64,000 nucleotides of DNA. Origin: Calliopsis andreniformis (lineage: Eukaryota; Arthropoda; Insecta; Hymenoptera; Andrenidae). A program made the position numbers and the translations under genes. The notes beneath the pieces were generated by a model, which worked only from the letters and a program-made list of their open reading frames with translations, was not told the DNA's origin and searched no databases. How positions within the stretch are numbered: position 1 is the first letter of the stretch; each line of letters starts with the position of its first letter. This document shows, in pieces, positions 1-12,494 of the stretch. The DNA lies in the NCBI RefSeq assembly GCF_051401765.1, contig NC_135066.1:19881001-19945000 (forward strand). The letters are read 5' to 3'.

Positions 1-1207
1 ACGTATCACATACGCTTTCCCCATTCCATAACCAGATGTAAGGTGATATAAGCGGAAATTAATGCGTTTGTATATATACAAAATAAAATAGTTTTCATTC
101 AAAAAGCTCTGCAGCTTTTACAGAAACAATGCTTGTACAAGAACGATTCGACACGTCGTTTGACAAGGGCACTTATTATTGTTAGCGTTTCGCCAAAAGT
201 TTCTTTGCCTAGTATGTACATTTTGGGACCTTTAATCTTCCAAGGGGGAGTGTGACACAACATAGAGAAAAAGTGGGGGTCAGCAACGTTTTATTGCACG
301 ACTTACTCAAGGGCCTGAGGGTCAACTTGACGTCGCAACTAGCTTAAAATTTTCTCTACGCATATCGAAAACGTCGCCACAAATATTTTAAAAACAGAGG
401 TTTATACATACTATTAAGCTCATACATAAAATTAAGCTCTTTGTTTGTGTCGCATTTGACATCTCCCGACACGATTGGTGGTAAGAAGGCTACAAATTTC
501 CTATTTACATTTATATTCATCATGTAAAAGACACGAATTCTATGTATATTACATTACATATGTTCCAGACGTAATATTATTTTAAACTTTATTAACAACT
601 TCTGTGTTTCTAATTTATTAATAGGAATAGTAAAAGATCATAATATGTTATGATTTTATAAGTAAATTTGTTAACGGAACTTGCGCGCAAAAAGAAAAAA
701 TTGTTACCGTTGCATTAGTATTATCTGTATTCGCTCCCGGACCCTCTTTACACTGCTTGGCGGTCGAACCTTTGTACTATTCCTGCCGCCACATTAATCG
801 CTTCACTGGTAGTATTAGAATTTACTTATTTAAAGAATATACTTACCAATTCGATGTTTAAACCTTCTATCTCCTTGTTGTTTCATTTTATTTTTCGGAA
901 CACGTTCCATTCAGTACTAATTTAATCTTAACTGTTACAAATTCACTAATAATGAAACTACTTTCAATAACACTGGTAGTCAAACACTAACGATCAAGCA
1001 CTGAAACACAAATAACATATCATAGTGAAAGTATTGGAAAGAAAGAAAAGTTACTTCAATTGGACTTATGAGGCCAATGCACTTTGTTAAGTCTCCTATG
1101 GTGGGTTACGCACATCACTATACTGGGCTTCACATTCAGGATAGACGTTGCTGCGTATTAGAGTAATGGTAGGGTCATGTTTCTATGTTTGACTTTACAC
1201 AGTCATA
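1..1207. other. AT-rich non-coding DNA
   Basis: No reading frame of note, no inverted repeat and no motif I recognise. A slightly less AT-rich patch around 720-790 has no distinguishing feature. Confidence 0.5.
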
Positions 1208-1612
1208 TTGATGCCAAATTTTGAACTATTTAACCCAATTAAACGGTTTATTTATGGCATATGTTTTCTTTCAAACATTTTCTCTACTAAACGAACTGAA
1301 TACGATGATGTAATAAAAAAATTAACATTAATTTTTAATGTTATAAACAATTTCGCAATCGCCTTTTTCGCAAATTTCCATCGATCCAGAGGTGTATATT
1401 CACCCCTGAAAGCCATGACCATTAATTTCTTTACAATCCTGTACATTTATCAAACCATAGCTAACTGCAGTAGCTATACTTGTAGTATCTGTCATAGCAT
1501 CTGTTCAGAAGCTAAATCAAGTTTGCTACAAAGTAACGTTAAACACAACGCCTGTCTGTTTCCTCGAATCGTGATTTCGGCACGAGATGTATACCATGTC
1601 AGGAATCATTAA
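1208..1612 (+). other. Unrecognised 134-codon open frame, probably fortuitous
   Basis: An uninterrupted ATG-to-stop frame encodes 134 residues rich in Ile, Phe, Asn and Ser, with a small cluster of cysteines near residues 87-100. I recognise no domain, signal peptide or repeat. The antisense strand of the same stretch is also open for 64 codons. At this base composition, one frame of roughly this length in 64 kb can be expected by chance by my rough estimate. No splice-site context or neighbouring exon supports it. It could be part of a non-coding transcript or an exon of an unknown gene. Confidence 0.12.
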
Positions 1613-2365
1613 CGATCTGGATCAGCAGAAGCGTATCGCTCGGTCGGCCATTAGTAACCCGCGAAGAGTGGCAGGTATTCCCAGAAACCGACACACTTAG
1701 AAATTAGCAGGTGTTGGGTGAAATTGGTCGAGCTCAGCAGCAGACAGGATTCCTAAACCCGTAGAGCTTGAGAAGACGTTTCGTGGAAAAAACTACCTTG
1801 TGTTGCGCGAGCAACGACTTAATGCACGGTTATGGGGCGCAGTCCTTGAACGGGAGCATGATACGGACATCGATTTATGCATGTACATGCATAATAGAGA
1901 CGCATCGTGATCTCAAGCCAACAGATCACGCCGTTTTTATAGCCACCGTCACATATTGAAAAGCTGGACTCAGCGAAGGAGAAGCCTAGAGGAAGCGAAG
2001 ATGCGAGATAGGAGGTTAGTAGCTGGGTTTGGCAAACAGCTCGATCTTACTGACGGGAACAGATTTTATTAGAGAATCCTGACAGCGGATACGAGATATT
2101 CCTGCTAGTAGAAGCACTTTGCGTTATTCTGGCCCTGAATGTGTGCACATGCTTGTACAATTGAGAAGAGAGGTCAGAAGCCTATAGACCACTTGAAATT
2201 CACTTTTCTGCCAAAATCGATTCACGATCGTGGTAGAGTATGCGCGGACACAGTTCGGGAGTTTTGTAGACTATTACAGGCGAATAACTGTTGTGCGCAT
2301 AGAGAAGTAAATTGTTTCATGTATAATGTATGGAATAGTGATGTAAAAAGCTTGATTCTTTGAAA
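1613..2365. other. GC-richer segment with a long, nearly open decayed frame
   Basis: Base composition rises clearly above the flanks. On the plus strand one frame running from about 1790 to 2130 is open apart from a few stops. It includes a basic stretch (SHRHILKSWTQRRRSLEEAK) at about 1940-2000. I cannot match it to a family. It may be a decayed mobile-element frame, a non-coding transcript or a conserved element. No terminal repeats were found. Confidence 0.25.
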
Positions 2366-4320
2366 TTTAAAGGCTGAGCTTTCGAGACAGACGTTACATG
2401 AAACTTGAACTTTAAGATTGAAGCTTTAATATTGAGTTCTCGAAGGTCTCGAGATTAAAGAAAAATGTACGACAAGTTCGTAATAACGAACTTGGAATTT
2501 GGATTTGGAAAAGCCGTTCAATGAAAACGAAACCAATGTTAAATTGATTTCCATAACAAATAAAATGTATATTCCTATATCATATATTGCGCGAAAAAAG
2601 GTCGTAAATTTCAATGAAAGTATATAGTGTATACATACGTACACAGCAATTGATACAGTCCAAGGTTCTATCCTAGAAGGTACCAGCGTGTATAATCTTA
2701 ATTGCAGTTTGAGCTTTCAGAATTTAGGGAAGCTTATTCTAATAACACTAGTGTGTAGGATTATGATAATGCATCGGTGATAGTGTGTTACCTAAGGGAA
2801 GGTAAGGATTCGTTTAGGAGTCTGAGGTTATGAATAGCGTATCTTTGATTACTCAAAATAACCTACTAGTAATTTGTTGAATCTAATAATTTGTTGAATG
2901 GAGCCATCCAAAGGATGTTTCAGGTTTAAATTTGCTATTACTATATTTAATAGTGTGTAAGTGAAATCAATTTTTAAATATACTTACATACATATGTACT
3001 AACAATGAGTATACTAATTCTGAATAACAAGAGGTGTTTAGTTTAGTAATCTTTCTGTGATTCATTCGTTGAGTCATGTGAGTACCCTTTCCATGAGCTC
3101 AGGATCTTCATTCATTCCTTGAATCATGTCAATACCCTTTTCCATGAGCTTAGGATCTATATTTTGAGTTACTTTTAACGTTATCATAATGTTGGTCATT
3201 AGAGGGCAGTTTTAGCAAAATATGTATTAAATCCACCCTGTATAAATATACAGATATTAAATATGTAGGCACTGCTATGCACTGTCTTAACATGTACTTT
3301 AAGAATTAGTCAAAGTTTGAAATAAAGTGTCTAAAGTCTAAACAGACAATGAATGTTACTGAATTCTAAATACTGACTCGATAGAAGTTCGATATTACGT
3401 TCCTTTAGAACTATATTTTCACTTTATCTGGTCTTTGTTTTAAGAATTGAAACTTAAATCACTGGTATAAAAACTAACCCTAGAAAGAAATTTCTTATCC
3501 TTTTTAAGCTTTTAATTGGTTCCAGATTGCAAGTTTCTATCGAGACGGTACTGTACGTATGACTTTTATCATAGAAAGAGAAAGTGTGTTAATTAAGACG
3601 TAAAGCTCCAGTATATGAAAACTATAATTTAGTCGAAATGATAACTTCAATTTTCGGTGCTGTATACTTTTCTACGTATCTAATCTATCAATCAAAAAAC
3701 TTCAACACCTTTACCGTTTCACGGAGATTATAGAACATCATTTCTTATTTGGTAAATTTCTCATGAGAAACTCTTCGAACTAATAACAGAAGCAATACAT
3801 TCACAATTTGTACGAACCTAAACTGAAAGCATTATAAAATCAACAAAACTTTGAAAGACGTGATCAAGTTCTCTATCATTTTTCTCACACAGAAACAGAA
3901 ATCAATTCATATATTCTACTGCATCAATAGGTACCACAAAATATCTGATTTACCCATATAGATTATCAACACGCTCCAATTAATTTTTCTGGAAGATCTG
4001 ATTCTTGTTCCCCGGTTCTTGTACCAATCGAGGATACGCATCTCTCCCTAGTAGTCACGCACATCTTGCCTTCGATAAAACAGAAAATAATTTATGATGT
4101 AAATAGGTCTTTTACCATCACTGTCTACTTGCTATAATGCAATCATCATTGTTCATAGTTGTTTTAATTACCAGTTACAATCGTCATAGATAGTCATGTA
4201 ATAAGTAGTCAATGTTTGAATAAACGTAATACTACTTCATAAGACTAAACTACTAATACATAGAAACACTTATTAATGCAAAGGTGCTAAACTAACAAAG
4301 ACGACATTTTTTGAAACGAA
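2366..4320. other. AT-rich non-coding DNA
   Basis: Apart from the tandem duplication at 3061-3157 listed separately, I see only AT-rich unique sequence. The string CACCCTGTATA at about 3234-3244 resembles the tip of many arthropod mariner-type elements, but I found no partner end. Confidence 0.45.
3061..3157. repeat. Two-copy tandem duplication, about 48 bp unit
   Basis: Two adjacent diverged copies share 'TCATGTxAxTACCCTTT' and 'CCATGAGCTxAGGATCT'. The second copy carries small indels and substitutions, so the duplication is not recent. Confidence 0.7.
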
Positions 4321-4830
4321 CGTGAAATGCGCTTTAAAGCAAAGGAACCACCTTGCACCCAGTTGATCTTCCTTCTCGGGCAACGTTCTCAAACAATCGA
4401 GTCTGTTCGCAGCAATATTGCTGATAAGTATCTCAAGACGGCTCTCGGAGGCATGAGCTACGATCTACGTCGTGGTATGTGGTACTTTGATGGCGGCCAG
4501 CCAGGAGTAAATCTAAGGTTTACGAGGCAGTACCGCCTCTTACTAGCACCTCCTCGAGCACTCCCCAAAGTTCCATGGAGCAGAGAAAGTGTTCTCTCGC
4601 CGCTTGACCACTTATAATTCTCATAATAAATAGTTTCGAACAACTGACGCTCGAATCGCGTACAAAGGAATCAGTAGAATCACCGACTGAAAGAGGGATC
4701 AAGCAAAACGGATCAGCTAACAATAGGTCGTACCGTTGATCACGAAACAATCGTTGTTTAGAAGCGCGGCAATAATTTACTTGTACGTCGCTCTAAGGGC
4801 AAAGAAGAAGCGAAAGGAGCCATTCGTTTC
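4321..4830. other. GC-richer unique island (candidate conserved non-coding element)
   Basis: Composition rises sharply relative to the AT-rich flanks. A plus-strand frame of 96 codons lies at 4327-4617, with an antisense 76-codon frame over 4520-4750, but neither resembles a known domain; open frames on both strands are what a GC-rise alone produces. No terminal repeats are visible. The usual explanations are a cis-regulatory element, a non-coding RNA exon or an unrecognised coding exon. Confidence 0.3.
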
Positions 4831-6339
4831 ATTAATTTCAATAAATACATAACTATACACTTTCGGTGCTTCTAGATACTCGATTGCGGCTAAAGGATGT
4901 AAGAGTGTCTGATGATTAAATAACCTACAAATGGTGGAATAGAAACTTAATATAAATTTAATCCAGAAATGTTTTAGTGTTTGTTTTGCATTGTACTTAA
5001 CAAAATATGATTTGGATACAGTACATGTATTCCTAAAATATTAAGCTGAAATTAATGTAAATAACGAAGCTATAGTGATTGAACATTAGGTATAATAGTT
5101 TGAAGACACATATAAACTTGCATCTGCAGTTACATTCGTTCCTTCCAAGCCTAGAATTGATAAAACTGATGATGTATTTGTGTTAAAATGCAAGAATTCT
5201 TTGGCCATGAACAAATATACGTATTGTTGTCTTAGTAATGTCGCATAACTTTAGATTAATTTTTAATTGTTTTTGAAAAATTTCAATCCACGAATTTTCC
5301 AATATCAATTCGTATGTCTGTTTTCTTAATTCACCACGAATTTGCTACCGCTGCGGAAAATTTGCGTTGATTTGTGGGAGTCATCAAAATAGGCTGAAAA
5401 GAAAATACAAATGCGAAATGGAGAATAAAATGTGGTAATAAAAACTTATTTTCCTTCTTTTGGGTTACTTAATCAAAACTGAAAAATGTGACACAATTGC
5501 TAGCACATCGGCGCATGTTTCTCGAAAGCGATTTTAATGCCCAGAATCAAGAATTATGAATCAAGCAATCATCTACAAGTGTAGATATGTATATGGGAAG
5601 TATATTTTACAGCTTTCCAATTTACAAAAAAAATTTTAAATAAATAAACTTAAAATGTCAATCGGGTTTTTTTCAAAATATTGTTTCCCAAACGAGTTCA
5701 ATAATATCTTCCGGTGATTATAAATGAATCAGCTCAAAAGCTGATCGAATCAAAATTCTATGTAATTATTTTTCATAAATATACCTTTCGTTAGGCGTTC
5801 GGAAATTTCTAAGAAAGTAATATTTGCTATTTTTCTGACTTAAAAATATTTTCATTCTGTATCGAAATTTAAAAATTTTTGTTTTAAAATCTGCCAATGT
5901 TCTAAAAATGATCATAATGTAGTGTTAATACAAACTGATGATGATTGTAACCAACTTTTTGCCGTCGATAATGGTTACTGATAATCAAAAAAATTCCTAT
6001 TATCAATAATAGTTACCGTTAACCAACAGAATTTGAATTATTTATGATGGTTATTCCTAATCAGAACATATAAAAATTAAGATTTATTAATCATTTCATT
6101 TTTTGAAAAGCCTCTTTAAGACATAGTGCTCACTAATTTTCATTTAAATAAAACTTAACTTTTTCTCAATAACCTTTTTCGTAAAAATGTATAAAATAAC
6201 TATTATCTTTGGTCCTTACTAGTTATAAAACTTCTTTTTTGAAACGCGTTTACCACAATACAGAGTAATCTGTATTACAAAATTATTCGTTGCAAACTTT
6301 CCTTTGAAAATTATATATTAATATTTTGATCCGATACAC
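4831..6339. other. AT-rich non-coding DNA with a possible old repeat fragment
   Basis: Mostly featureless. At about 5318-5400 a stretch including 'CACCACGAATTTGCTACCGC' resembles, in the same orientation, a stretch at about 16490-16560; both may be fragments of one old repeat. Around 5940-6060 short imperfect inverted motifs around 'TGATNNTNNNTAACCA' and 'TGGTTACTGATAATCA' recur. Confidence 0.35.
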
Positions 6340-6740
6340 ATTGTAACACCCTTTCTGGCGATCTTACTGAGCCAGCTCCCATGAGTCGCTACACAACGAA
6401 CGTGAAACGTGTATAATGGTAAAGCGTGTGGTCATAGGACTCGATAATATAGTTATTACCGACAGGGGGCCCCTAAGGGCAGAAGAAAGCGACGAACCCC
6501 GCATTAAAAACCAATTTTTAGTCCCGAAAAAACCTTCGTTCTTCCTCGTAATAACAGGCCTGATAATCTATAGTAGGTTTTCTGTCCCGGCCCGAGGACC
6601 GACCCGCCAGGGCCACCTTCCCCTACCTGTAACTCCCTTTCTTTCCTCTCCTTTGCCGGTCCTTTCGCGTCACATCTTGTAACCTGGCTCCGGATAATCG
6701 AACAAATTGGACCTCCAGCCTCCACAGGGATGACTTTTTT
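6340..6740. other. GC-richer unique island (candidate conserved non-coding element)
   Basis: A sharp local rise in GC, with runs such as GGGGGCCCCTAAGGGC near 6463 and a C/G-rich tract around 6590-6670. Short open frames occur on both strands without recognisable domains. No terminal repeats. Confidence 0.3.
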
Positions 6741-7932
6741 TCAATTAGAAAGGGCTCGCGATACACCCAACAGCTGTCGACTGGGTTCCATGACGTTGTA
6801 GTTGCTTTCGAGTAGTGCTACACGAGATTCCAAGATTAACATTAAGAGAAGATTGTCTTGTCTTGTCTCGAATTTCAAGACAATAATAAAACAAGACTGC
6901 ATTATACAATATAGAAAACTATACAAGACAAAGTTGTTAACAATCTTGACGTAGGAGACAATATCTCTTTTACAATAATTTAAGTCTTCTCTTCATTTTA
7001 AAAAATATATAAAATTATGTATATATTGTATATACCTAAAATTACGTATAAAAACATTCTTGTAACTACATTAACTAAAAATAGTAACATTTTCTAAAAT
7101 TTTTTATGATTTATTTAGAAACCATTAGAAACAGTCAGACTTACTGACGAGTTCACTAATAGGGTCAGGACAAAACGTACACTCCTTGTTCGTTCTTTGT
7201 TTATTTCAGTCTATCGTTAACCGTCACTATAATTTTAGGTAGTTTTTGATATAGAGAAATGGACTGACAATGAGAGATAGTCTACACCTTTAAGTTGTAT
7301 ACATCCCTTATAATCTCGGCAGGACTGATATTCAGTACTAGAAATCTTTAGTATTTGAATCTTAAATCTTATGTAGTGAGTATCTCTGTTTCAGTAACGA
7401 AAATTGTGTTTTGCAAAGTTTTCTACATTTATTACTTCCTACATTTTAAGTTCTTACCACAGATCCTTTTGATTCATAAAGTAAGCTTTAAAACTTAGAT
7501 GCCGCGTTATAAGTACTTACAATTAATCAAAACTATTTTCTCAAATTATACGTATTAGGAAATCAAATTTGTTTATATAGTTCTATTGTAAATATTATTG
7601 CAAAAGTTTTCCAGTCTTTTAACTAAGTAAAATTTATGGATAAAAATATTGAATTTTTTTAAGCGGTATAAACTGTTACGGTGTTGGGCTAGGATAACTA
7701 AATATAAGGATGAACATAAACTCTGCAGTTCTAAGATGTTACACTTTGGTATTTCTAAAGTTACATCTCTTCACAGAAAGATGAGACAATGAACAAAGAC
7801 TATTTAACAAGCAGATCGGCTTATATTATTGATCGAAATAAATTTCATTAACAAATATTTGACTCTAAGTTTCATTTGAATTGACGCTTGCAATATTAAG
7901 CCTTTAGGAATAATCGAATGCACTGCATACTA
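6741..7932. other. AT-rich non-coding DNA
   Basis: Around 6850-6950 there is a cluster of short TCTTGTC and GACAAGA motifs in both orientations. Otherwise nothing recognisable. Confidence 0.45.
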
Positions 7933-8245
7933 TTATAGATGTTTCCATATAGTATATGGGACATTTTTGGATAGTAGGTTCTAGACAAAAAAAAACAAAC
8001 AAAGAAAAAAGTTCATGTGCATATATACTCGAAAATGCTTAATTTTTTAATTATACGTTATTTTGTAGTGCATAAATTGCTGGCCCAGTACCCATTCGCC
8101 TGTGCGGTCTGATGCCTCTTTTAAAGTTCTGCAAGGCCCAGAGATATTCCAGCTTTATGAATATCGCATGGCCGTACGGTCATGTTTCTTAAATGGGGTA
8201 TCACATTGTACGCAATACTAATTAGTATATAAGTACAAAATTAAG
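7933..8245 (+). mobile_element. MITE-like repeat, family 1, copy lacking a clear right end
   Basis: Shares several blocks in the same order with the better preserved copy at 29461-29838: a left block (GGACATTTTTGGATAGTAGG), a block containing GTGCATATATACTCG, and a central block with CCCAGAGATATTCCAG followed by GGTCATGTTTCTTAA. The left end lacks the clean CAGGG tip and the right terminal repeat is not evident, so this is an old degraded copy. It has no coding capacity. Confidence 0.55.
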
Positions 8246-9510
8246 TATGAATTCTGTATAATTTTAATATGAAAAACCGCGTTTTTTAATTCCAATAGAA
8301 GCTAATACTGATGACATATTTAACTTAGGCAACACGTTTGCTGAATTTGTGTAAAATGCTGAAGAATAATATTGCAACCTATCAATTTGCAAATAGTAAA
8401 GAAGTGTTTATTCCAATATTACGACTGTTCTTAAGTTTCAAGAAAGAAGTTAATATGTTCTACTAAATCAAGTTAGTCCTAAATACTAAAGAGATAATGG
8501 GACCAATAGCATTCAGTCAATTATCCGTGTCAATTACTTATTTCATAGGTTACCCGTCAGTTATGTATATCTAATAGGAGTAGAAATTATTATAAGTATC
8601 TATTTCGCAGAAAGATGGTCAATTATAGCTTCAGGGCCAAGAATGGCCCTTGTTTCATAATTAAGGGCCTGCTGATTTCGGACCATTGAACTTCTGTCGG
8701 TATCTCTTCAGAGTCACAATAACCTGATTGAATTGCACGAACTAAAAAGAAAAATTATGCAGAATGTCCGGCATGTATTGTTGAACTACTTTTCGTTATT
8801 CAGTAGGAATAGACGATCTTTTAATCTGAGGAAAACTTGACTAAAACGGAATACCTAGAATTTGATGGCTTCTCCTTGTTCAGACAGATACATTATACTC
8901 ACCTCTTCTATGTAAACATATAAGATAATGTGTACTTTATAACGTAAAATAGTTTTTATTTATTTACTAGTTACAATATTATACAAAATAACGTTTTTGA
9001 GAAAAAGTCAAAACGTCCTGTTTTGTCTAACCGGTATGACAAAATAGGATAGTCAAATGAATTTATAAAAATCGATATAAATCGATTATTGCATTTTATT
9101 CTAAAATGAAATCTATATAAGCTACAGTATCATTTGTATTAAAACAAGGAAGATCAAATAGACTATATCACATAATCAGAATTTTTAATATAAAAAGTGT
9201 TCGTAACTTTCATTCTCTTTACTGTTTTCTTATTTCTAATTACAAAAATCGCAAATACATATGTATTTCGTCAATATTAATACACAAAAGTTTTTACTTG
9301 TTTTGAGAAGACCTATATAGATATAGGTAAATGAAAAATAGGAACAAAAATAATACGATTGTGACATGTACATCATATCACAATTACATTGACGTGATAG
9401 GACAAAACAGGATATTGTGTTTTATGCGGCTGCTCGTTATCTCGTTTTGTTCATTTATGCACTGCTGCAGACAAAGACGTGGTATTTTTTAAGCAATTAA
9501 ATTATTAAAA
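8246..9510. other. AT-rich non-coding DNA with one strong hairpin
   Basis: A 12-bp stem with one mismatch (TCCTGTTTTGTC at 9016-9027, GACAAAATAGGA at 9038-9049) lies here, and a third copy of its core, GGACAAAACAGGA, is at about 9401. Otherwise featureless. Confidence 0.45.
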
Positions 9511-9710
9511 ATTTTAAAATAGGTTTTGAAAGGTAAGGGACATTGATGCTAAAACCGTGGAACATACAGTTGACACCCACTATGACCTACCGTCGCCTCC
9601 TACTCTACTGACACCGCTCTCCACACCAGTATACTTGGCTCCTATCCGTGTACGCTATCTGCTTGACGCGTTACACCAAGAATTCAGAAATGGAAGTCCA
9701 TTACTTTTCC
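9511..9710. other. Short GC-richer island
   Basis: About 200 bp less AT-rich than the flanks, without an open frame or repeat. Candidate conserved non-coding element on composition alone. Confidence 0.2.
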
Positions 9711-11227
9711 CCCTTTTTTTTTGTTTTTAATTATTCGTGTTATAGAAATGCGTGGCAACTTGAATTGTGTCTTCTGTTTTTCTATACATAAAAATAAATA
9801 AACACTTAGTTAAAATACTAATTATAAACATAATAGTAATCGACCAATAATCTTACGCTTCCATCTTTGCATGTCAGTTCCATTGCTCTTCTACCTTAGT
9901 TTTCGGCAACACGTGATAATAAGCGGTATACTAAAAGTAAACTTTTTAACGACTAGTGTCTATTTTATTTACGTATTCTATTGTTTTGGATATAATCCTT
10001 TGATCTCTTTTTGTAATGTATTCAATACATATTTAACGTATAGGTAGGTATAATAGTTGTTATGATCATAAGTTAGTTAAGTATATAAAATACGTTTGTG
10101 AAAAATACCGGTAGGTATTTTAAACTTTGACTATTTTCTATGCTTTTTGTCTTACCGGATATGATATCTTAATAAAATTTATTAAGGAAAGAACTTGTTA
10201 AGTCACAGTTCTTAAATTTGAGAGATGAGTGATTTTGAAATCTGAAATAGATCACCACTAAATAATAAAAACAAATCATACACTCAGCATAGTCAGCGTT
10301 TTTTAATAGAATTATTAGAAGCTACGTAATAACGTTGAGTTTCTCTCGTAGATTTATCAAATTATTCTACTATTTCACCTAGGCTCCTCATATCTTGGAA
10401 CCTGTCATGATTTTCAGCTTTTCAACTTTGGCATACAATAAAAGCATTCCTTTTTGACTACCATACGACATAAAAACGCAGAAAATCGGGAAAAGTGGAC
10501 ATATTGAGTTTTTAAACGTGATATTGAAATAAGAAATTATTATATACACAATGTCCAACATTCATAGAATAAAAACAGATCGAGGGCTGACTTCTTAAAA
10601 ATCCATATTAAGTTTATATTTTTACTTATTTTTACTTTCAGACTAAATAGAGATATCTTTTTGTATTATATAAAAAATAAACCGTAAAAGATACAACAAA
10701 ACGTATTAAAATTTTTTTGTTATATTTCTGCCCCTCAACATGTCTAAAAAATCGGAGACTCTTCTAATTATTAGTTTATAATATAGATATGTTAACTTCA
10801 ATGCAGATTGAACACTATATTATAGGGCATTTTGTGCTTCAATTTTGATCTTGTACCACCCTTTAAAATATCGAAGGCTATATTTGTTACACCCTGTATA
10901 TTTGGTACAGTTTGTATGAACGACACTACTCAAGATATTGACTTTGATAATATACATACACATATAGTGTTCTATTTAAATCTTCGAACGCAATTAACTC
11001 CAAAACTGATTAACTGATTCCAAAATATGTTTCAAGTGGAACTTATTTTGTTTCAAGGAGAACACCTTTTGATAGTCACAGATCTTCTCTAGGTTAATGT
11101 CAAGGCGGTCTTTGTTTTTTTTTTTTTTAGATGGTACTACCGACATATTTTTATTTAGGTGGGCGTGTAGACCATTTCGAGACGAATGCATTGACTTATA
11201 ACACTTTACACTTTCAAGGCCATTCAG
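9711..11227. other. AT-rich non-coding DNA
   Basis: Nothing coding. ACACCCTGTATA at about 10890 resembles the outer tip of mariner-type elements but no partner was found. A run of 17 T is at about 11113-11129. Confidence 0.45.
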
Positions 11228-11308
11228 GGTTGTTCAAGGTTGGTCCTGATCGGTCAAGGTCGGTCAAGGTCGGTCAAGATCAGTCAAAGTCAGTCAAGGT
11301 CGGTCAAC
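11228..11308. repeat. Minisatellite, about 8-10 bp unit (GGTCGGTCAA)
   Basis: Seven to eight head-to-tail variants of GGTCGGTCAA, with degenerate units GGTTGTTCAA, GATCAGTCAA and AGTCAGTCAA. The most regular units are in the middle of the array, as expected for slippage or unequal exchange. Confidence 0.85.
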
Positions 11309-11749
11309 ATAATTTCGTGATGTTCAAAATTTATCTTCGTTACACATTCAGAAACTTTTCCTTACCTGAGTTTTCGATTTAGCTGTAAACATGACACAAA
11401 ACTACACTAATATGACTTATCGTTTTTGTTTATGTTTACAAACAGAGGACATTTGTTGTTAGTGTATTACAGTCGCTTCGGAAGTATCAGTACTACTATG
11501 ACTATGTAGCATTATGCGTGTCCCGGTTCGAAATATTTCTGGTTTTGAATGAGTGTCTATATAATTATACAGAAATTGTAGGGTCATGTCGTAAAAGATT
11601 TTCAGATTGTCAGATGAGTAATGTGGTGACTTGAATCTGATGTCAGATTGTAGTTTTTTAAATGGTTTCAGCAAAAGCTTTTGTTTTCTTTTACATATTG
11701 TTTCCTGATGAAGTCACTTTCAAAAACAGTAGAGAATTATATATACATA
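11309..11749. other. AT-rich non-coding DNA
   Basis: A 71-codon minus-strand frame at 11459-11674 has no recognisable domain. Nothing else seen. Confidence 0.4.
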
Positions 11750-12299
11750 CAGTGGTGTCAGATTAACGGTCCGTAGGTCGGAACCATACCTGGACCATTA
11801 TTAAGGGTGGTCCTAGTTCTCGAAATACTCGAATGGGTTTTTTCTTTTGTCGGCCTCGTTTTCATTGGGGCGGGTAGAAGGTAGAATGAGAAATACTGAG
11901 TGCAAGTGAGACATGGATACCCAACATAGGGTAGCAAGGTCATTGAGGCTCGTTATGGGCTATTTGGTTTGTCGTGTGTCACTCAGGGGTGTTAGTTCCA
12001 AGAATTAGTGGGGATAGGAACGGAATGTAAAACTAGAAGAATTTCGGAACGATACGCCAGTATCACTGTATCTAACTTGCAGGTGGCGCGGTGGACATTG
12101 AAACAAATACCTAGAATCTACAGTTACAGTCCATATCAGCGATACTCAAATACATACCTATAAGGACAAAGCGAGCGGTCGAAAATGCTCAAAATCCTTC
12201 GCGATCGGTTTTAAGGCTGACTTCAATAGCAAAGAGAGGAAAGCCGTCGAAACTATACAAGAGCGTTTTTGAGCATTGCGAGGTTTCTGAGCATCACTG
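11750..12299. mobile_element. Possible hAT-type non-autonomous element
   Basis: The left edge reads CAGTGGTGTCAGATTAA and the right edge, reverse complemented, reads CAGTGATGCTCAGAAACC. CAGTG-start ends with an internal TGCTCA are typical of hAT elements. Inside the right end a second pair of AATGCTCAAAA motifs faces each other (about 12185 and 12275). The flanking 8-mers do not match, so a target duplication is not supported and the call is tentative. No coding capacity. Confidence 0.3.
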
Positions 12300-12494
12300 G
12301 TCTAGATGTTACATTTAATCTGAAGAATATCTTTTAAAATATGTAATAAAATACATTGAATGCATTTTTGACATATTACAACGAAAATATTATTTAAAAT
12401 TCAAATAATTAAAAGTGTATTTGTAACTCATTATTATTTCACACCTTTTTCATACATATTTTGTCGAGTCGCACACGATAAAAAGTAAATACTT
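12300..12494. other. AT-rich spacer
   Basis: Nothing recognised between the two inverted-repeat elements. Confidence 0.4.

Noticed and set aside
1574..1587. TTTCGGCACGAGAT resembles a cDNA-library adaptor
   Set aside because: Only about 11 nt match, with no vector sequence on either side; coincidence is the simpler explanation.
11228..11308. Possible CRISPR-like array
   Set aside because: Units are 8-10 bp without spacers; this is a minisatellite in eukaryotic DNA.
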